Assembly: GCA_028876495.1 (NCBI GenBank)
Contig: JAGWRO010000062.1
Coordinates: 1-64,000, forward strand
Direction of reading: 5' to 3'
DNA length: 64,000 bases
DNA from: Bacteroidota bacterium
GTDB taxonomy: Bacteria; Bacteroidota; Bacteroidia; Chitinophagales; Chitinophagaceae
This document shows, piece after piece, positions 36,190-45,169 of the stretch. The position numbers were made by a program, and so were the translations under genes. The notes under the pieces are model-generated. The model was not told the origin of the DNA, made no database searches, and saw only the letters and a program-made list of their open reading frames with translations. Position 1 is the stretch's first letter. Each line of letters starts with the position of its first letter.

Positions 36190-36900
36190 TTATAAAATGG
36201 GGCTTTTACTGTAATGTTTAATTGCCAGGTTGACTAAATTTTCCTTTCCGGGCTTTTCTGCAATGATAACCGGTTTGGTTGTGTAGGGCTCAGCAGCATG
36301 AGCTGTTGTAGACCCGATTGCAAATATTTGAGTGTTATTGTTTATCGCATTCTCTGAAAAAAAACTCAGAACAGCGCTGGGGCTAAAAAATAAAATGGCG
36401 TCGTATGATTTCGAAAGTAATTCCGGTGTTTGTATCGTTTTGTATACTACTATCTCTTCAACCTTTATGTGATTTTTTTTTAATTTTTCCGGTAGCTCAT
36501 CGCGCCGTTGGTCGCCGGAAAAGAAAACAATATTTTTTGTCGATGTCTTAATAATTGAATCAGCAAGAGCAGATGCATTATCGGCAGTGCCGGCAATATT
36601 TTTTTCGCCAAAAATTTCTTTTACTAATTTCCGGGTCGTATTACCGATACAGAAAATTTTCCAGTCATTTTTTTCTGAAACCATTTTCCCGACTGCTTCC
36701 ACCGCATTCATACTTGTAAATACAACCTGTAAATTTTGGTGCAATAATTCCTTTATTTTTTTCGCTTTGTAAGTATCTACAGTTTCCTGAGTTTCAATAA
36801 AAGACTTTTCCTCGATAATAATATCATGTTGCAAAGCTTTTGCCCTTGCTGTTTCTCCAACAGGCCTTGTACTCAGTATGTAAATTTTATTATTTACCAT
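36190..36900 (-). CDS. hemD: Uroporphyrinogen-III synthase
   Basis: 236 residues. HemD is weakly conserved, but the two-lobed pattern is visible (ILSTRPV at the start, VVFTSMNAVEAV, and ILFFSPSAVLSFF with the Ser/Pro of the second lobe), and position between hemC and hemE confirms it. It closes hydroxymethylbilane to uroporphyrinogen III with inversion of ring D. It overlaps hemC by 11 bases. Confidence 0.92.
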   Translation of the reverse strand: MVNNKIYILSTRPVGETARAKALQHDIIIEEKSFIETQETVDTYKAKKIKELLHQNLQVVFTSMNAVEAVGKMVSEKNDWKIFCIGNTTRKLVKEIFGEKNIAGTADNASALADSIIKTSTKNIVFFSGDQRRDELPEKLKKNHIKVEEIVVYKTIQTPELLSKSYDAILFFSPSAVLSFFSENAINNNTQIFAIGSTTAHAAEPYTTKPVIIAEKPGKENLVNLAIKHYSKSPIL

Positions 36901-37837
36901 TTTTAATTTCCGAAATTATTTTCCGGGCCTGCTCATTTTCCAAAATTTGCTTGCCAGCTGTTATGCCTAAAACAATTTTATTTTCAATAGAAGCTTCTTT
37001 TTCGATTTCCAGTTTTTGCTTTCCGTCTGCACTGCAAAGATTTCCTTTGAAGATAATTTTGTTATCATTAATAACAGCCAAAGCGCTTATGGGTGTTGAA
37101 CATCCTCCTGACAAAGTACGCAAAAAATCGCGTTCTGTTTTGGTGCAAATAGCAGTAGCTTCATCATTCAGTAATTGGCAGGCGTTAAAAGCATACTCAT
37201 CCTCATTTCTGCAGGCAATAGCAATGGCACCCTGAGCCGGCGCAGGTAACATCCAATCAAGATCAATGGAATTTTCGGGACGTAAATTAATCCGTTCTAT
37301 ACCGGCAGCCGCAAAGATGGCTCCATCCCATTCATTTTCATTTATTTTTCTTAAGCGTGTATTTACATTGCCTCGTAAGTTTTCAATCCTGTCATCAGGG
37401 TACCTGTTAAGCCATTGAGCTTTACGGCGAATGCTGCTGGTGGCTATGGTGAATGGTGAATGAGATTTTGTGAATGGTGTATTAAGATGTTTCTCGATTT
37501 TATTACGATCTCCTTTAAAGACTAATACATCTCTATAGGTTGCGCGTTTTAAAATTGCTGCCAGCCTGGTTCCTTCGGCTAATTGTGTGGGCAAATCCTT
37601 CATTGAATGAACCGCAATATCAACCCGTTTATTTAAAAGTGCCGCATCAAGTGTTTTGGTAAAAATTCCCTGTACGCCCAATTCATACAGAGGCGTTACA
37701 ATATCAATATCACCTTCACTTTTTATGTAGATCAATTCAGAGTCGAAACCTTTTTCTTTAAGGAGATTTTGCACAAGAGATGCTTGCCATACCGCCAACT
37801 GACTCTCACGGGTACCTATCTTAATAACTTGTTTCAT
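36890..37837 (-). CDS. hemC: Porphobilinogen deaminase (hydroxymethylbilane synthase)
   Basis: 315 residues. Signature elements: IGTRESQLAVWQ, KDLPTQL, TSSIRRKAQW, and LSGGCSTPI, whose Cys near residue 243 carries the dipyrromethane cofactor. It polymerises four porphobilinogens to hydroxymethylbilane. It overlaps hemA by 17 bases and hemD by 11 bases, so the three genes are translationally coupled. Confidence 0.98.
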   Translation of the reverse strand: MKQVIKIGTRESQLAVWQASLVQNLLKEKGFDSELIYIKSEGDIDIVTPLYELGVQGIFTKTLDAALLNKRVDIAVHSMKDLPTQLAEGTRLAAILKRATYRDVLVFKGDRNKIEKHLNTPFTKSHSPFTIATSSIRRKAQWLNRYPDDRIENLRGNVNTRLRKINENEWDGAIFAAAGIERINLRPENSIDLDWMLPAPAQGAIAIACRNEDEYAFNACQLLNDEATAICTKTERDFLRTLSGGCSTPISALAVINDNKIIFKGNLCSADGKQKLEIEKEASIENKIVLGITAGKQILENEQARKIISEIKNGK

Positions 37838-39038
37838 GCAGATAGTTGCTTAATGCATTAATGCATTGACAACCTTTATCTTTTTTTACTTTTAATTCAA
37901 TTGCAAGTGAAGATACAGTTTTGTGAATTTTTTCGTCGTTCTTTTTGTCGTTTGAATAAACGGAATTCAGTTGAAAAAGCTGTGATTTTACCATCCGTAG
38001 AAGTGGATTGTTGAACTGAAGCCGATGCCATTCTTCCAGGCTTTCCAAAGTTTCGCTGATTATTTTTTTCGCTTTCGGAATTTCTGCCTGGCGCAGGGAA
38101 ATAGTCTTATCAAGAATCGTTGAAACTTCATCCACATTTAAAAGCGTTACACCCCATATGTCCTTCACCAGTGGATCAACATTTTGAGGAACAGAAAGAT
38201 CTAAAATCAGGCGTTCTTTATCATTAGTAAAAAAAGAATGAATTACTGAATAAGAATTTGATGCTGAACTTACAATAATAATATCAGCTTCATTACAGGC
38301 ATTGTGTAAATATTTATAAGGAACAAATGTTGCGTCATGGATGGTTGCCAACTCATTGGCTTTTTCATCGGTTCTGTTGGTAAATGAAATATCGCAGCCT
38401 GGTAAATAATCCTTTAAATTTTTGGCAATATGATTTCCAAATTTGCCGGTACCTACCAGTAATATTTTTTTATCAGCAAGATTTTTAATTTTTTCTTTTA
38501 TGATTTCTATCGCTGCATAAGAAACGGAAACGGTTCCGGAACTTAACTGGGTTTTGGTTTTAATTTCTTTTGAAACCTGCAGGGCGTAATTGATCGCCCT
38601 TTCCATGAAGTTATTGATACAGCCGTTTTCTTTGGCAATTTTTGCCGATTGTTTCATTTGCGATAATATTTCATAATCGCCGATGATCTGGGAATCCAGC
38701 CCTGAAGCTACATTGAATAAATGTTCGATAGCTTTTAATCCGCTAAAACTGTATCCGTGAGTTCTAAAATCTTCAATGTTGCTTTGTGTATTATCACAAA
38801 GCATTTGTGCAAAAACATTTGGGTCATTACAAATGCCGTAAATTTCAGTTCTGTTGCAGGTAGAAAGTGCAAGGCATCCTGAGATTTTTTTTGCAGTAGC
38901 CTGTCGTAAAATTTCAATGGTCTGATCTGCGGAAAGTGAAAACTTTCCACGTACATCCATATCGCTCTTTCTATAATTAATGCCGACTATACAGAAACTG
39001 TTAAGAGAATTATTATATGATGTTTTTATAGTATTCAT
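37821..39038 (-). CDS. hemA: Glutamyl-tRNA reductase
   Basis: 405 residues. The catalytic Cys is in LSTCNRTEIYG near residue 60, a substrate loop in GLDSQIIGDYEIL, and the NADPH fold in LVGTGKFGNHIA. A helical dimerisation domain closes the protein. It reduces glutamyl-tRNA to glutamate-1-semialdehyde, the committed step of the C5 pathway, so this organism does not rely on glycine-based ALA synthesis. It is the first gene of the operon, and its control should set flux. Confidence 0.98.
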   Translation of the reverse strand: MNTIKTSYNNSLNSFCIVGINYRKSDMDVRGKFSLSADQTIEILRQATAKKISGCLALSTCNRTEIYGICNDPNVFAQMLCDNTQSNIEDFRTHGYSFSGLKAIEHLFNVASGLDSQIIGDYEILSQMKQSAKIAKENGCINNFMERAINYALQVSKEIKTKTQLSSGTVSVSYAAIEIIKEKIKNLADKKILLVGTGKFGNHIAKNLKDYLPGCDISFTNRTDEKANELATIHDATFVPYKYLHNACNEADIIIVSSASNSYSVIHSFFTNDKERLILDLSVPQNVDPLVKDIWGVTLLNVDEVSTILDKTISLRQAEIPKAKKIISETLESLEEWHRLQFNNPLLRMVKSQLFQLNSVYSNDKKNDEKIHKTVSSLAIELKVKKDKGCQCINALSNYLHETSY

Positions 39039-39048
39039 TTTAATGCTT

Positions 39049-39078
39049 GCAAAAATATTTTTTTAAACGATTGTAAAA
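39049..39078 (-). promoter_or_regulatory. Candidate hemA operon promoter
   Basis: On the minus strand TATTTTTG (39056-39049) is an exact TAnnTTTG; TTTT in place of TTTG lies 18 bases upstream (39078-39075). It ends ten bases before the hemA ATG, a short leader typical of these bacteria. Confidence 0.45.
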
Positions 39079-39176
39079 GTCATTGGTAAGTCATTCCTAT
39101 GCAATTTTTTTAATTTATCTTCAACAGAATAGATGATTTTCATAAAAAACTCTGAATTATTTAATAATTGAGCACT

Positions 39177-39184
39177 TACATTTG
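39177..39184 (+). promoter_or_regulatory. Candidate -7 element of the hemH promoter
   Basis: TACATTTG, an exact TAnnTTTG, 15 bases before the hemH ATG. No good TTTG was found 19 bases upstream. With the hemA promoter this makes the 161-base gap a divergent control region for haem synthesis. Confidence 0.4.
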
Positions 39185-39199
39185 CAAATATTTTAAATT

Positions 39200-40231
39200 A
39201 TGGCTTCAAACTCAAAGAAGGGAATTGTATTAATGAATCTTGGTTCTCCCGATTCAACAAAGGTTCCTGATGTAAGAAAATATCTCGATGAATTTTTAAT
39301 GGATGAACGGGTAATTGATAAACCCTGGTTGTTCAGGGCTTTGTTGGTTAAAGGGATTATTGTTCCCTTTCGTGCACCAAAATCAGCAGAAGCCTATGAG
39401 AAAATATGGACCGAAGAGGGATCACCATTAGTAGTTCTTACAAAACATTTACAGGAAGCTTTACAGGCACGTATTGAAGAACCTGTTGAAATTGCAATGC
39501 GTTATGGAAACCCTACACCACAGGATGCCTATGAAAAATTATTAAAAAGGCAACCGGACCTTGAAGAAGTAATTGTTTTGCCTCTCTATCCGCATTATGC
39601 AATGTCGAGTTATGAAACTGCTATTGAATACATGAAAGAGGTTTATAAAAAGGAAAAATATCCTTTTAAACTTTCTTTTATTCCTCCTTTTTACAATGAA
39701 GAATCTTACCTGAGCGCGCTTGCAGAAAATATTCGCCCGTATTTAAATCAAAAACACGATCATATTTTATTTAGTTATCATGGTATTCCAGGAAGGCACA
39801 TTCGCAAAAGTGATGTGACAGGCAGCCATTGTCTTGCGAGTGAAAATTGTTGTGAGGTGGATTCGCCTGCGCATCAATTTTGCTATCGCCACCAGGTAAG
39901 AACCACTACTAAACTGGTGACAGAAAAACTGGGAATTTCAACTGGTCAATACAGTATTTCTTTTCAATCGCGTTTAGGAAAAGGTTGGCTGGAGCCATTT
40001 ACAGACTTTAGATTGGCAGAAATGCCAAAAGAGGGAATTAGAAATTTACTGATATTGTGTCCCGCATTTGTTAGCGACTGTCTTGAGACTTTGGAAGAAA
40101 TTGCTATGAGGGGGAAAGAAATTTTTATGCAGGCAGGCGGCGAATCTTTCACTATGATTCCATGCCTCAATACTCATCCGTTATGGATAGACGCAGTTGA
40201 GAATTACATGAGGGAAAGGATTGGGGAATAA
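39200..40231 (+). CDS. hemH: Ferrochelatase
   Basis: 343 residues. Opening GIVLMNLGSPDS is typical; the catalytic His is in LFSYHGIPGRH near residue 195, and the paired acidic residue is in SDCLETLEEI. SISFQSRLGKGWLEPFT is the substrate block. It inserts Fe(II) into protoporphyrin IX. It is divergent from the hemA operon and 86 bases upstream of hemJ. Confidence 0.97.
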   Translation: MASNSKKGIVLMNLGSPDSTKVPDVRKYLDEFLMDERVIDKPWLFRALLVKGIIVPFRAPKSAEAYEKIWTEEGSPLVVLTKHLQEALQARIEEPVEIAMRYGNPTPQDAYEKLLKRQPDLEEVIVLPLYPHYAMSSYETAIEYMKEVYKKEKYPFKLSFIPPFYNEESYLSALAENIRPYLNQKHDHILFSYHGIPGRHIRKSDVTGSHCLASENCCEVDSPAHQFCYRHQVRTTTKLVTEKLGISTGQYSISFQSRLGKGWLEPFTDFRLAEMPKEGIRNLLILCPAFVSDCLETLEEIAMRGKEIFMQAGGESFTMIPCLNTHPLWIDAVENYMRERIGE

Positions 40232-40317
40232 TGAACAGTAAAAAAACAAAAAAAGGGATTTTCTGTTTTTCATTTATTTTTAATTGAAATAATTTTCTCA
40301 AATTCACCATTCATAAT

Positions 40318-40842
40318 ATGTATTTATACGTCAAAGCGCTGCACATCATTTTTGTCATCACCTGGTTTGCCGGGCTTTTTTATATGGTAAGGCTTTTTGT
40401 GTACAGTGCAGAGGTGAATGAGAAACCAGAACCTGAAAGATCAATTCTGCTTAAACAGTTTGGCCTCATGCAAAAGCGCTTGTGGTATGGCATTACGTGG
40501 CCTTCTGCGATACTTACTTTGATCTTCGGTACCTGGATAGGAATTTTGTACCGTGGGTTGCCCACCTGGCTTTTAATCAAACTTTTTTTTGTAGCGGGTT
40601 TATTTGCCTATCACATTATTTTGCATGTTATATTTAAACAGCAACAAAAAGAAAATTTTAAATGGACCTCTTACCAGTTAAGGATGTGGAACGAAGTGGC
40701 TACTGTTTTTTTAGTAGCCATTGTAATGCTGGCAGTGGTAAAACAATTACTAAGCCTTGCATGGGGGATAGGAGTGCTGGTTGTTTTCTCAATTCTCTTG
40801 CTTGCTGCTATTAGAATTTACAAGAGGCTTCGAAAAGATTAG
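40318..40842 (+). CDS. hemJ: Protoporphyrinogen IX oxidase, HemJ type
   Basis: 174 residues with four predicted transmembrane helices. The conserved N-terminal block ALHIIFVITWFAGLFYMVRLF contains the His known to be essential in HemJ, and LLIKLFFVAGLFAYH is the second conserved block. It oxidises protoporphyrinogen IX in the inner membrane, taking the place of HemG/HemY, which are not seen here. Next to hemH this completes the pathway. Confidence 0.92.
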   Translation: MYLYVKALHIIFVITWFAGLFYMVRLFVYSAEVNEKPEPERSILLKQFGLMQKRLWYGITWPSAILTLIFGTWIGILYRGLPTWLLIKLFFVAGLFAYHIILHVIFKQQQKENFKWTSYQLRMWNEVATVFLVAIVMLAVVKQLLSLAWGIGVLVVFSILLLAAIRIYKRLRKD

Positions 40843-40901
40843 ATTATAGTTGCTATAGTAAGAAAACAAATAATCATTTAGCATAAATAAATTTTTATAA
40901 A

Positions 40902-41294
40902 GTGATAGAGCAAACTGAATTTGTTGTAACAGAATGGAATTATACACCACCTGCCGAATCTTTTGATCCGAAAGAAACGGTTTCAAATTTTACCACACTG
41001 GATGTAATGAAAAAAAGAACGTCTGCAAAAAAAGGAATTGCATGCAGGTATACCAGTCGTTTTGTGTATAAAAAAGAAACCATCCTTGAATATGTGGGAG
41101 AAAATTCCTACGTAATTGATTTGGCTGATACAATTGATAAAAACGAATTGTTGCGGATGCTCAGGAACGCGTACACAAAATTTGACGAGAAATTTCAGTT
41201 GAGAAAAATAAGTACGATACTTAAAGATGCATCTCTTACTCCCTTGGATGAAAGCTCAATAAACACAGATGCGATCCTTCCTCTACTGGTCTAA
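40902..41294 (+). CDS. Uncharacterised 130-residue protein
   Basis: GTG start, 59 bases after hemJ. No signal, no membrane segment, and no family recognised. The sequence alternates strands (FVVTEWNYTPPAES, GIACRYTSRFVYKKETILEYVGE) and ends in a helical part with LLRMLRNAYTKFDEKF, so a small alpha/beta protein is expected. Its stop codon overlaps the stop of the convergent gene at 41291 by three bases. Confidence 0.6.
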   Translation: MIEQTEFVVTEWNYTPPAESFDPKETVSNFTTLDVMKKRTSAKKGIACRYTSRFVYKKETILEYVGENSYVIDLADTIDKNELLRMLRNAYTKFDEKFQLRKISTILKDASLTPLDESSINTDAILPLLV

Positions 41295-41581
41295 TCCTGT
41301 AAAAGCGCTTCTGCTATATCTTCCCATTCTTTGTCCAAGGGAATATTGGGCCTTTTTTTGGCCGCACGATTGTACCAATACTCGGAATTGAAAACATCTC
41401 CTTCTTTACGATGAAGGTAAGCGTGTATCCATGAGGCGTTCTCATCAGGAATATCCTGGATAATTTCGTGGGCTTTGTCCCAGTCTTTTTTGGCGTCAAA
41501 CCATAAGGCTTGCAGGTAAACCGATACATTTTGAGGCGGTTCATTTCCTAATAAAGTTTCTTTAAATTCATATAGCTTCAT
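41291..41581 (-). CDS. Uncharacterised 96-residue helical protein
   Basis: The ATG at 41581 is preferred to the TTG six codons upstream. The protein looks like two helical hairpins with TPR-like spacing (VSVYLQALWFDAKKDWDKA then SWIHAYLHRKEGD), and ends in EWEDIAEALLQD. I recall similar short proteins, always unnamed. A single TPR-like unit could serve in protein binding. The convergent partner at 40902 overlaps its stop codon. Confidence 0.6.
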   Translation of the reverse strand: MKLYEFKETLLGNEPPQNVSVYLQALWFDAKKDWDKAHEIIQDIPDENASWIHAYLHRKEGDVFNSEYWYNRAAKKRPNIPLDKEWEDIAEALLQD

Positions 41582-41723
41582 GAAAGTGAATTTTATCAAA
41601 TTATAGTAAACGAACTTTTACAGCTTATTTTATTTTCTTCTATTAAAGGTAAAAAGAATATGAGAAAAACCGGTCAGTAAAATTTTAAGCACACTAAACC
41701 AATAAATAAGAAGAATTTTATTT

Positions 41724-43160
41724 TTACAGATCATTATTGATCACCTTGTTATTTTTTCTAAAATAATAATAAAAAGGCACACCGGTTAGCAATAAAGCAG
41801 TACCGGTAAGGCTTTGGCGCGGATAATTGATTAATATGCCAATTAAAAATACCCCGGTACATATAATAAAAAGTACCGGCGCTAATGGATAAGCCGGAAT
41901 TTTTTCTTTAATTACTTTTTTTCTTTTCATTTTAATGAGCCCCACTGCCGCAAGAAGGTAAAAGGCAAATCCTGTAAAAATAACCATGTTGGTAAGCACG
42001 TCATAGGTTCCTGAAAGAACAAGCAGGCAACTCCATATCATTGAGTACCACAAAGCATTGTAAGGTGTTCTGTAAACGGGGTGTACTTTGGAGGCTCCTT
42101 TAAAAAATACACCTTCCTGTGACATTCGGAGGTAAACACGTGAATAAAAAAGGATAATAATATTAAGTGCTCCAAAAGAACTTAAAATGATAAGAACAGA
42201 TATCAAAACTGTACCGCGTGGGCCTAAAAGTTTTCCTGCGATTTCTGTAGCAGCAATTTTGTTTTCTCCCAGCGCTGCCAATTGCTGTAATGGCATTGCT
42301 TTCATGAAAGCATAATTTGCCAGCACATATAAAGTCATTACGATTAGTACGCCTGTTATAATTGCTATCGGAAGATTTTTTTTCGGATCTTTTATTTCAC
42401 CGGCAAGCGCCGTCACATTGGTAAACCCATCATACGCCCAAAAGCTACTCAGCATTGCCCCCAGAAAAATACTTAAAAAAGAAGTATTTACTAGTGAAGA
42501 ATTTTGATAAACTGTATTATCTGCAATCGGGGAAGGGCTGCTTAAAACCAATGCAACTACGATCAAAAATAAAATGCCTAAAATTTTTGCAGTAGTAACA
42601 ATGGTGTTTAGAATGGTACTGTTTTTTACACCCCGGACGTTAAACCAGGTAAGCATTACAATCGTTACGACTGAAAATATTTTTATCCCTGAACTTTCAA
42701 AAGGGTAAATATAACCTGCAATGGAAATATGGCTCCATTGCTGAAACGGGTTGGGTAAAGCGATCAGTGAATTTACTGACTGTGAAAAAATAAAAGCAAT
42801 AGCAGCGATAGAACCGCTACCAATAATAATGAAAAGGCCCCATCCGTTGAGAAATGCCGGAAAGTTACCAAAGCAAAGCCGCAGGTATTCGTAAGTGCCG
42901 CCCGGCGCGGTTGTGAGCTTTGCGAGACCTGCAAAAGTAAACGCACCAAAAATTACAATAAGTCCGGCAACGATCCAGGCGAGTAAAATAAAATTTTCAT
43001 TGAGGCCTGTTTGCGCCATTGGCACCACTTTTTTAAAAACACCTGTTCCGATCATATTGCCGGCAACCATTAAGATGGCTGCTGCCCAGCCCACCACTCT
43101 TTTAAGCGGTATATTAAATTCGTCAATGATGTTCTTTTCTTGTTGCATTATTTCCGGCAT
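41724..43160 (-). CDS. APC-superfamily amino acid permease
   Basis: The ATG at 43160 is preferred to a TTG two codons before. It has about 12 transmembrane helices. The N-terminal GNMIGTGVFKK matches the unwound TM1 substrate-binding segment of amino acid permeases, and EIKDPKKNLPIAI the consensus after TM6. Probable import or exchange of an amino acid or amine. It is monocistronic, with 560 bases or less to any neighbour. Confidence 0.9.
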   Translation of the reverse strand: MPEIMQQEKNIIDEFNIPLKRVVGWAAAILMVAGNMIGTGVFKKVVPMAQTGLNENFILLAWIVAGLIVIFGAFTFAGLAKLTTAPGGTYEYLRLCFGNFPAFLNGWGLFIIIGSGSIAAIAFIFSQSVNSLIALPNPFQQWSHISIAGYIYPFESSGIKIFSVVTIVMLTWFNVRGVKNSTILNTIVTTAKILGILFLIVVALVLSSPSPIADNTVYQNSSLVNTSFLSIFLGAMLSSFWAYDGFTNVTALAGEIKDPKKNLPIAIITGVLIVMTLYVLANYAFMKAMPLQQLAALGENKIAATEIAGKLLGPRGTVLISVLIILSSFGALNIIILFYSRVYLRMSQEGVFFKGASKVHPVYRTPYNALWYSMIWSCLLVLSGTYDVLTNMVIFTGFAFYLLAAVGLIKMKRKKVIKEKIPAYPLAPVLFIICTGVFLIGILINYPRQSLTGTALLLTGVPFYYYFRKNNKVINNDL

Positions 43161-43427
43161 AGACAAATATTTTTAAGTGGGTGATTCAGTTAATGAAAAG
43201 TAGTGTATTTGAATATGAAGTAAAATACTAATTTTTACTGAACGTAACCGAAATTTTGCAGATGCCTTCATTTTATCCTTTGCCCCTTATCCCATAGCTT
43301 TGCAGAGCCCTAAAGGAAAAGAGTATCAGTTACCAGTTACTGATTTTATTCTAATGCCTTCCATTTCCCGGCGAATGATAATTCATTTAAATTGGAAAAA
43401 AAAATAATAAATCTCAAAATATATTTC

Positions 43428-43712
43428 ATGAAAAATATCCTTTTAATTTCTTTATTACTTACTGCTTGTTCTCATAATACCAATAACGACAAAGCGGTAA
43501 CCAAGGCCAGGGAAGCAGAACAAATGACTATTCCCAAAAATAAGTACCCGGGTGTTGAATTTGCCGTAAATAAAGACCTGGCATGTGGCATGCCTTTATC
43601 TGCAGGCGTGGGAGATACAGCGCATTTCAATGGAAAAATATATGGCTTTTGTTCAACTGAATGCAAGGATTCATTTTTAATGGACCCGCAAAAATATTTG
43701 GTAAAAAAATAA
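43428..43712 (+). CDS. YHS-domain lipoprotein
   Basis: The ATG at 43428 gives a clear lipoprotein signal (ISLLLTAC), so the frame upstream is not used. The mature protein has a single YHS domain, with ACGMPL and FCSTECKDSFLMDP; its Cys residues fit metal binding, as in copper-transporting ATPases and copper chaperones. About 94 residues. It may hold or sense copper or another soft metal in the periplasm; this is inferred from the domain. Confidence 0.8.
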   Translation: MKNILLISLLLTACSHNTNNDKAVTKAREAEQMTIPKNKYPGVEFAVNKDLACGMPLSAGVGDTAHFNGKIYGFCSTECKDSFLMDPQKYLVKK

Positions 43713-43807
43713 TCAATTGCCCCAAACATTTTAAATATATAATGCTATTGTCGGGCAATCGTCCAAAAAATATATTATATTTAATCTTCAATGATTAAAG
43801 TATTATA

Positions 43808-44203
43808 ATGGCATCATACGGAATTGAAATTATACTGAACAGGCAATTAGCAGATTGCCTTTCTATTCCTGTTTTTATAATTGATACGATAGGAAATCTT
43901 ATTTTTTATAACACACCGGCAGAAGAAGTATTGGGAAAGAGATTTGAAGATACAGGCGAAATGCCTATGGAAGAATGGTCTGTGATGTTTAAGCCCGTGG
44001 ATGAATTCAATATAGAGATACCTCCTGAAGGTTTACCATTGGTAAAAACGTTAAAGAATTTATTGCCCTACCATAAAACTTTTTGGATAAAGAGCCTTTC
44101 CGGCGAGTCTGAAAAAATCGGACTCACTTCTTATCCTATTATTAACAGGGAAGATCAATTTTTAGGTGCGGTGGCAATGTTCTGGAAAGTACAAGACGAA
44201 TGA
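43808..44203 (+). CDS. PAS-domain protein
   Basis: 131 residues, one PAS fold: IPVFIIDTIGNLIFYNTPAEEVLG is the opening pair of strands, and FLGAVAMFWKV the last strand. There is no output domain, so it must act in trans. The stop overlaps the ATG of the metallo-beta-lactamase gene by four bases (ATGA), so the two proteins are made together and probably work together. Confidence 0.85.
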   Translation: MASYGIEIILNRQLADCLSIPVFIIDTIGNLIFYNTPAEEVLGKRFEDTGEMPMEEWSVMFKPVDEFNIEIPPEGLPLVKTLKNLLPYHKTFWIKSLSGESEKIGLTSYPIINREDQFLGAVAMFWKVQDE

Positions 44204-45033
44204 AAATTACTTTATGGGGTGTTCGCGGTTCTATTCAAACCTCCGGCCCCGACACAAAAAATTATGGGAGCCGGACTTCCTGTGCCTTTGTATCGGAAGA
44301 GGATAATGTATTAATTCTTGATGCAGGGTCAGGTATCCAGCAATTCAATTCGATTAATTTTTCCCAAAAAAGAATAGATGTTTTATTAACGCACCTTCAT
44401 ATGGATCATATTCTCGGGCTGGGATTTTTTAGCCCCTTTTTCGATCCCACAATGGAGGCGCATATATGGGGGCCCAAAATCAGATCTGAATCACTGCGTT
44501 CACGGCTTAGCCGCTACTTATCGCCCCCTTTATTTCCGGTATTACTTCGTGATCTTCCCTGCAAACTTATTTTTCATGAAATAGGGAATACTGATTTTGA
44601 AATTAATAATTTTAAGATAACCTCTAATTATGTAATCCACCAGGGGCCTACTGTTGGATTCAGGGTAGCAGGCAGTAATTCTGTATTTACTTATATTCCT
44701 GATCATGAACCGGCTTTGGGATGTGGTGGAATGATAAAAGACCCTAAATGGATATCAGGTTTCAACCTGGCTTTCGACACGGATTTATTATATCATGATG
44801 GACAATATACCGCAGAGGAATATAAAAACAAAAAGGGATGGGGGCATTCGGGTATAGAAGATGCCCTGTTATTCGCATCCATAGCGCGTGTAAAAAATCT
44901 TATCATTGCTCATCATGATCCCTCACATTCCGATGAGCAGCTGAGCCAAATATTTAAAGACATACAGTTAAAAACCAGGGGCCTTTTTAAATATGAAATG
45001 GCTGAGGAAGGAATGGAATTTGATTTGCCGTAG
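44200..45033 (+). CDS. MBL-fold metallohydrolase
   Basis: 277 residues with the metal-binding motif HLHMDH at 65-70, GLAFDTD-like Asp (FDTD) and AHHDPSH near residue 235. The opening ITLWGVRGSIQT resembles the PhnP/RNase Z-like subgroup. Cytoplasmic. Coupled translation with an isolated PAS protein suggests that a signal controls a phosphodiesterase-like or oxidoreductase activity. The substrate is unknown; cyclic nucleotide phosphodiesterases are among relatives. Confidence 0.9.
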   Translation: MKITLWGVRGSIQTSGPDTKNYGSRTSCAFVSEEDNVLILDAGSGIQQFNSINFSQKRIDVLLTHLHMDHILGLGFFSPFFDPTMEAHIWGPKIRSESLRSRLSRYLSPPLFPVLLRDLPCKLIFHEIGNTDFEINNFKITSNYVIHQGPTVGFRVAGSNSVFTYIPDHEPALGCGGMIKDPKWISGFNLAFDTDLLYHDGQYTAEEYKNKKGWGHSGIEDALLFASIARVKNLIIAHHDPSHSDEQLSQIFKDIQLKTRGLFKYEMAEEGMEFDLP

Positions 45034-45169
45034 ATGTAATTTTCTATAAATCGGCAAAATAAAAATTGAATCTTTTTGTTAGTTTACTATATTTTGCTTT
45101 TTACTTATCGTAGAAACTCATTTTATTGCTTTCAAAAACAGGTAACTTTAGGGTTAATCTGGATTTGTC

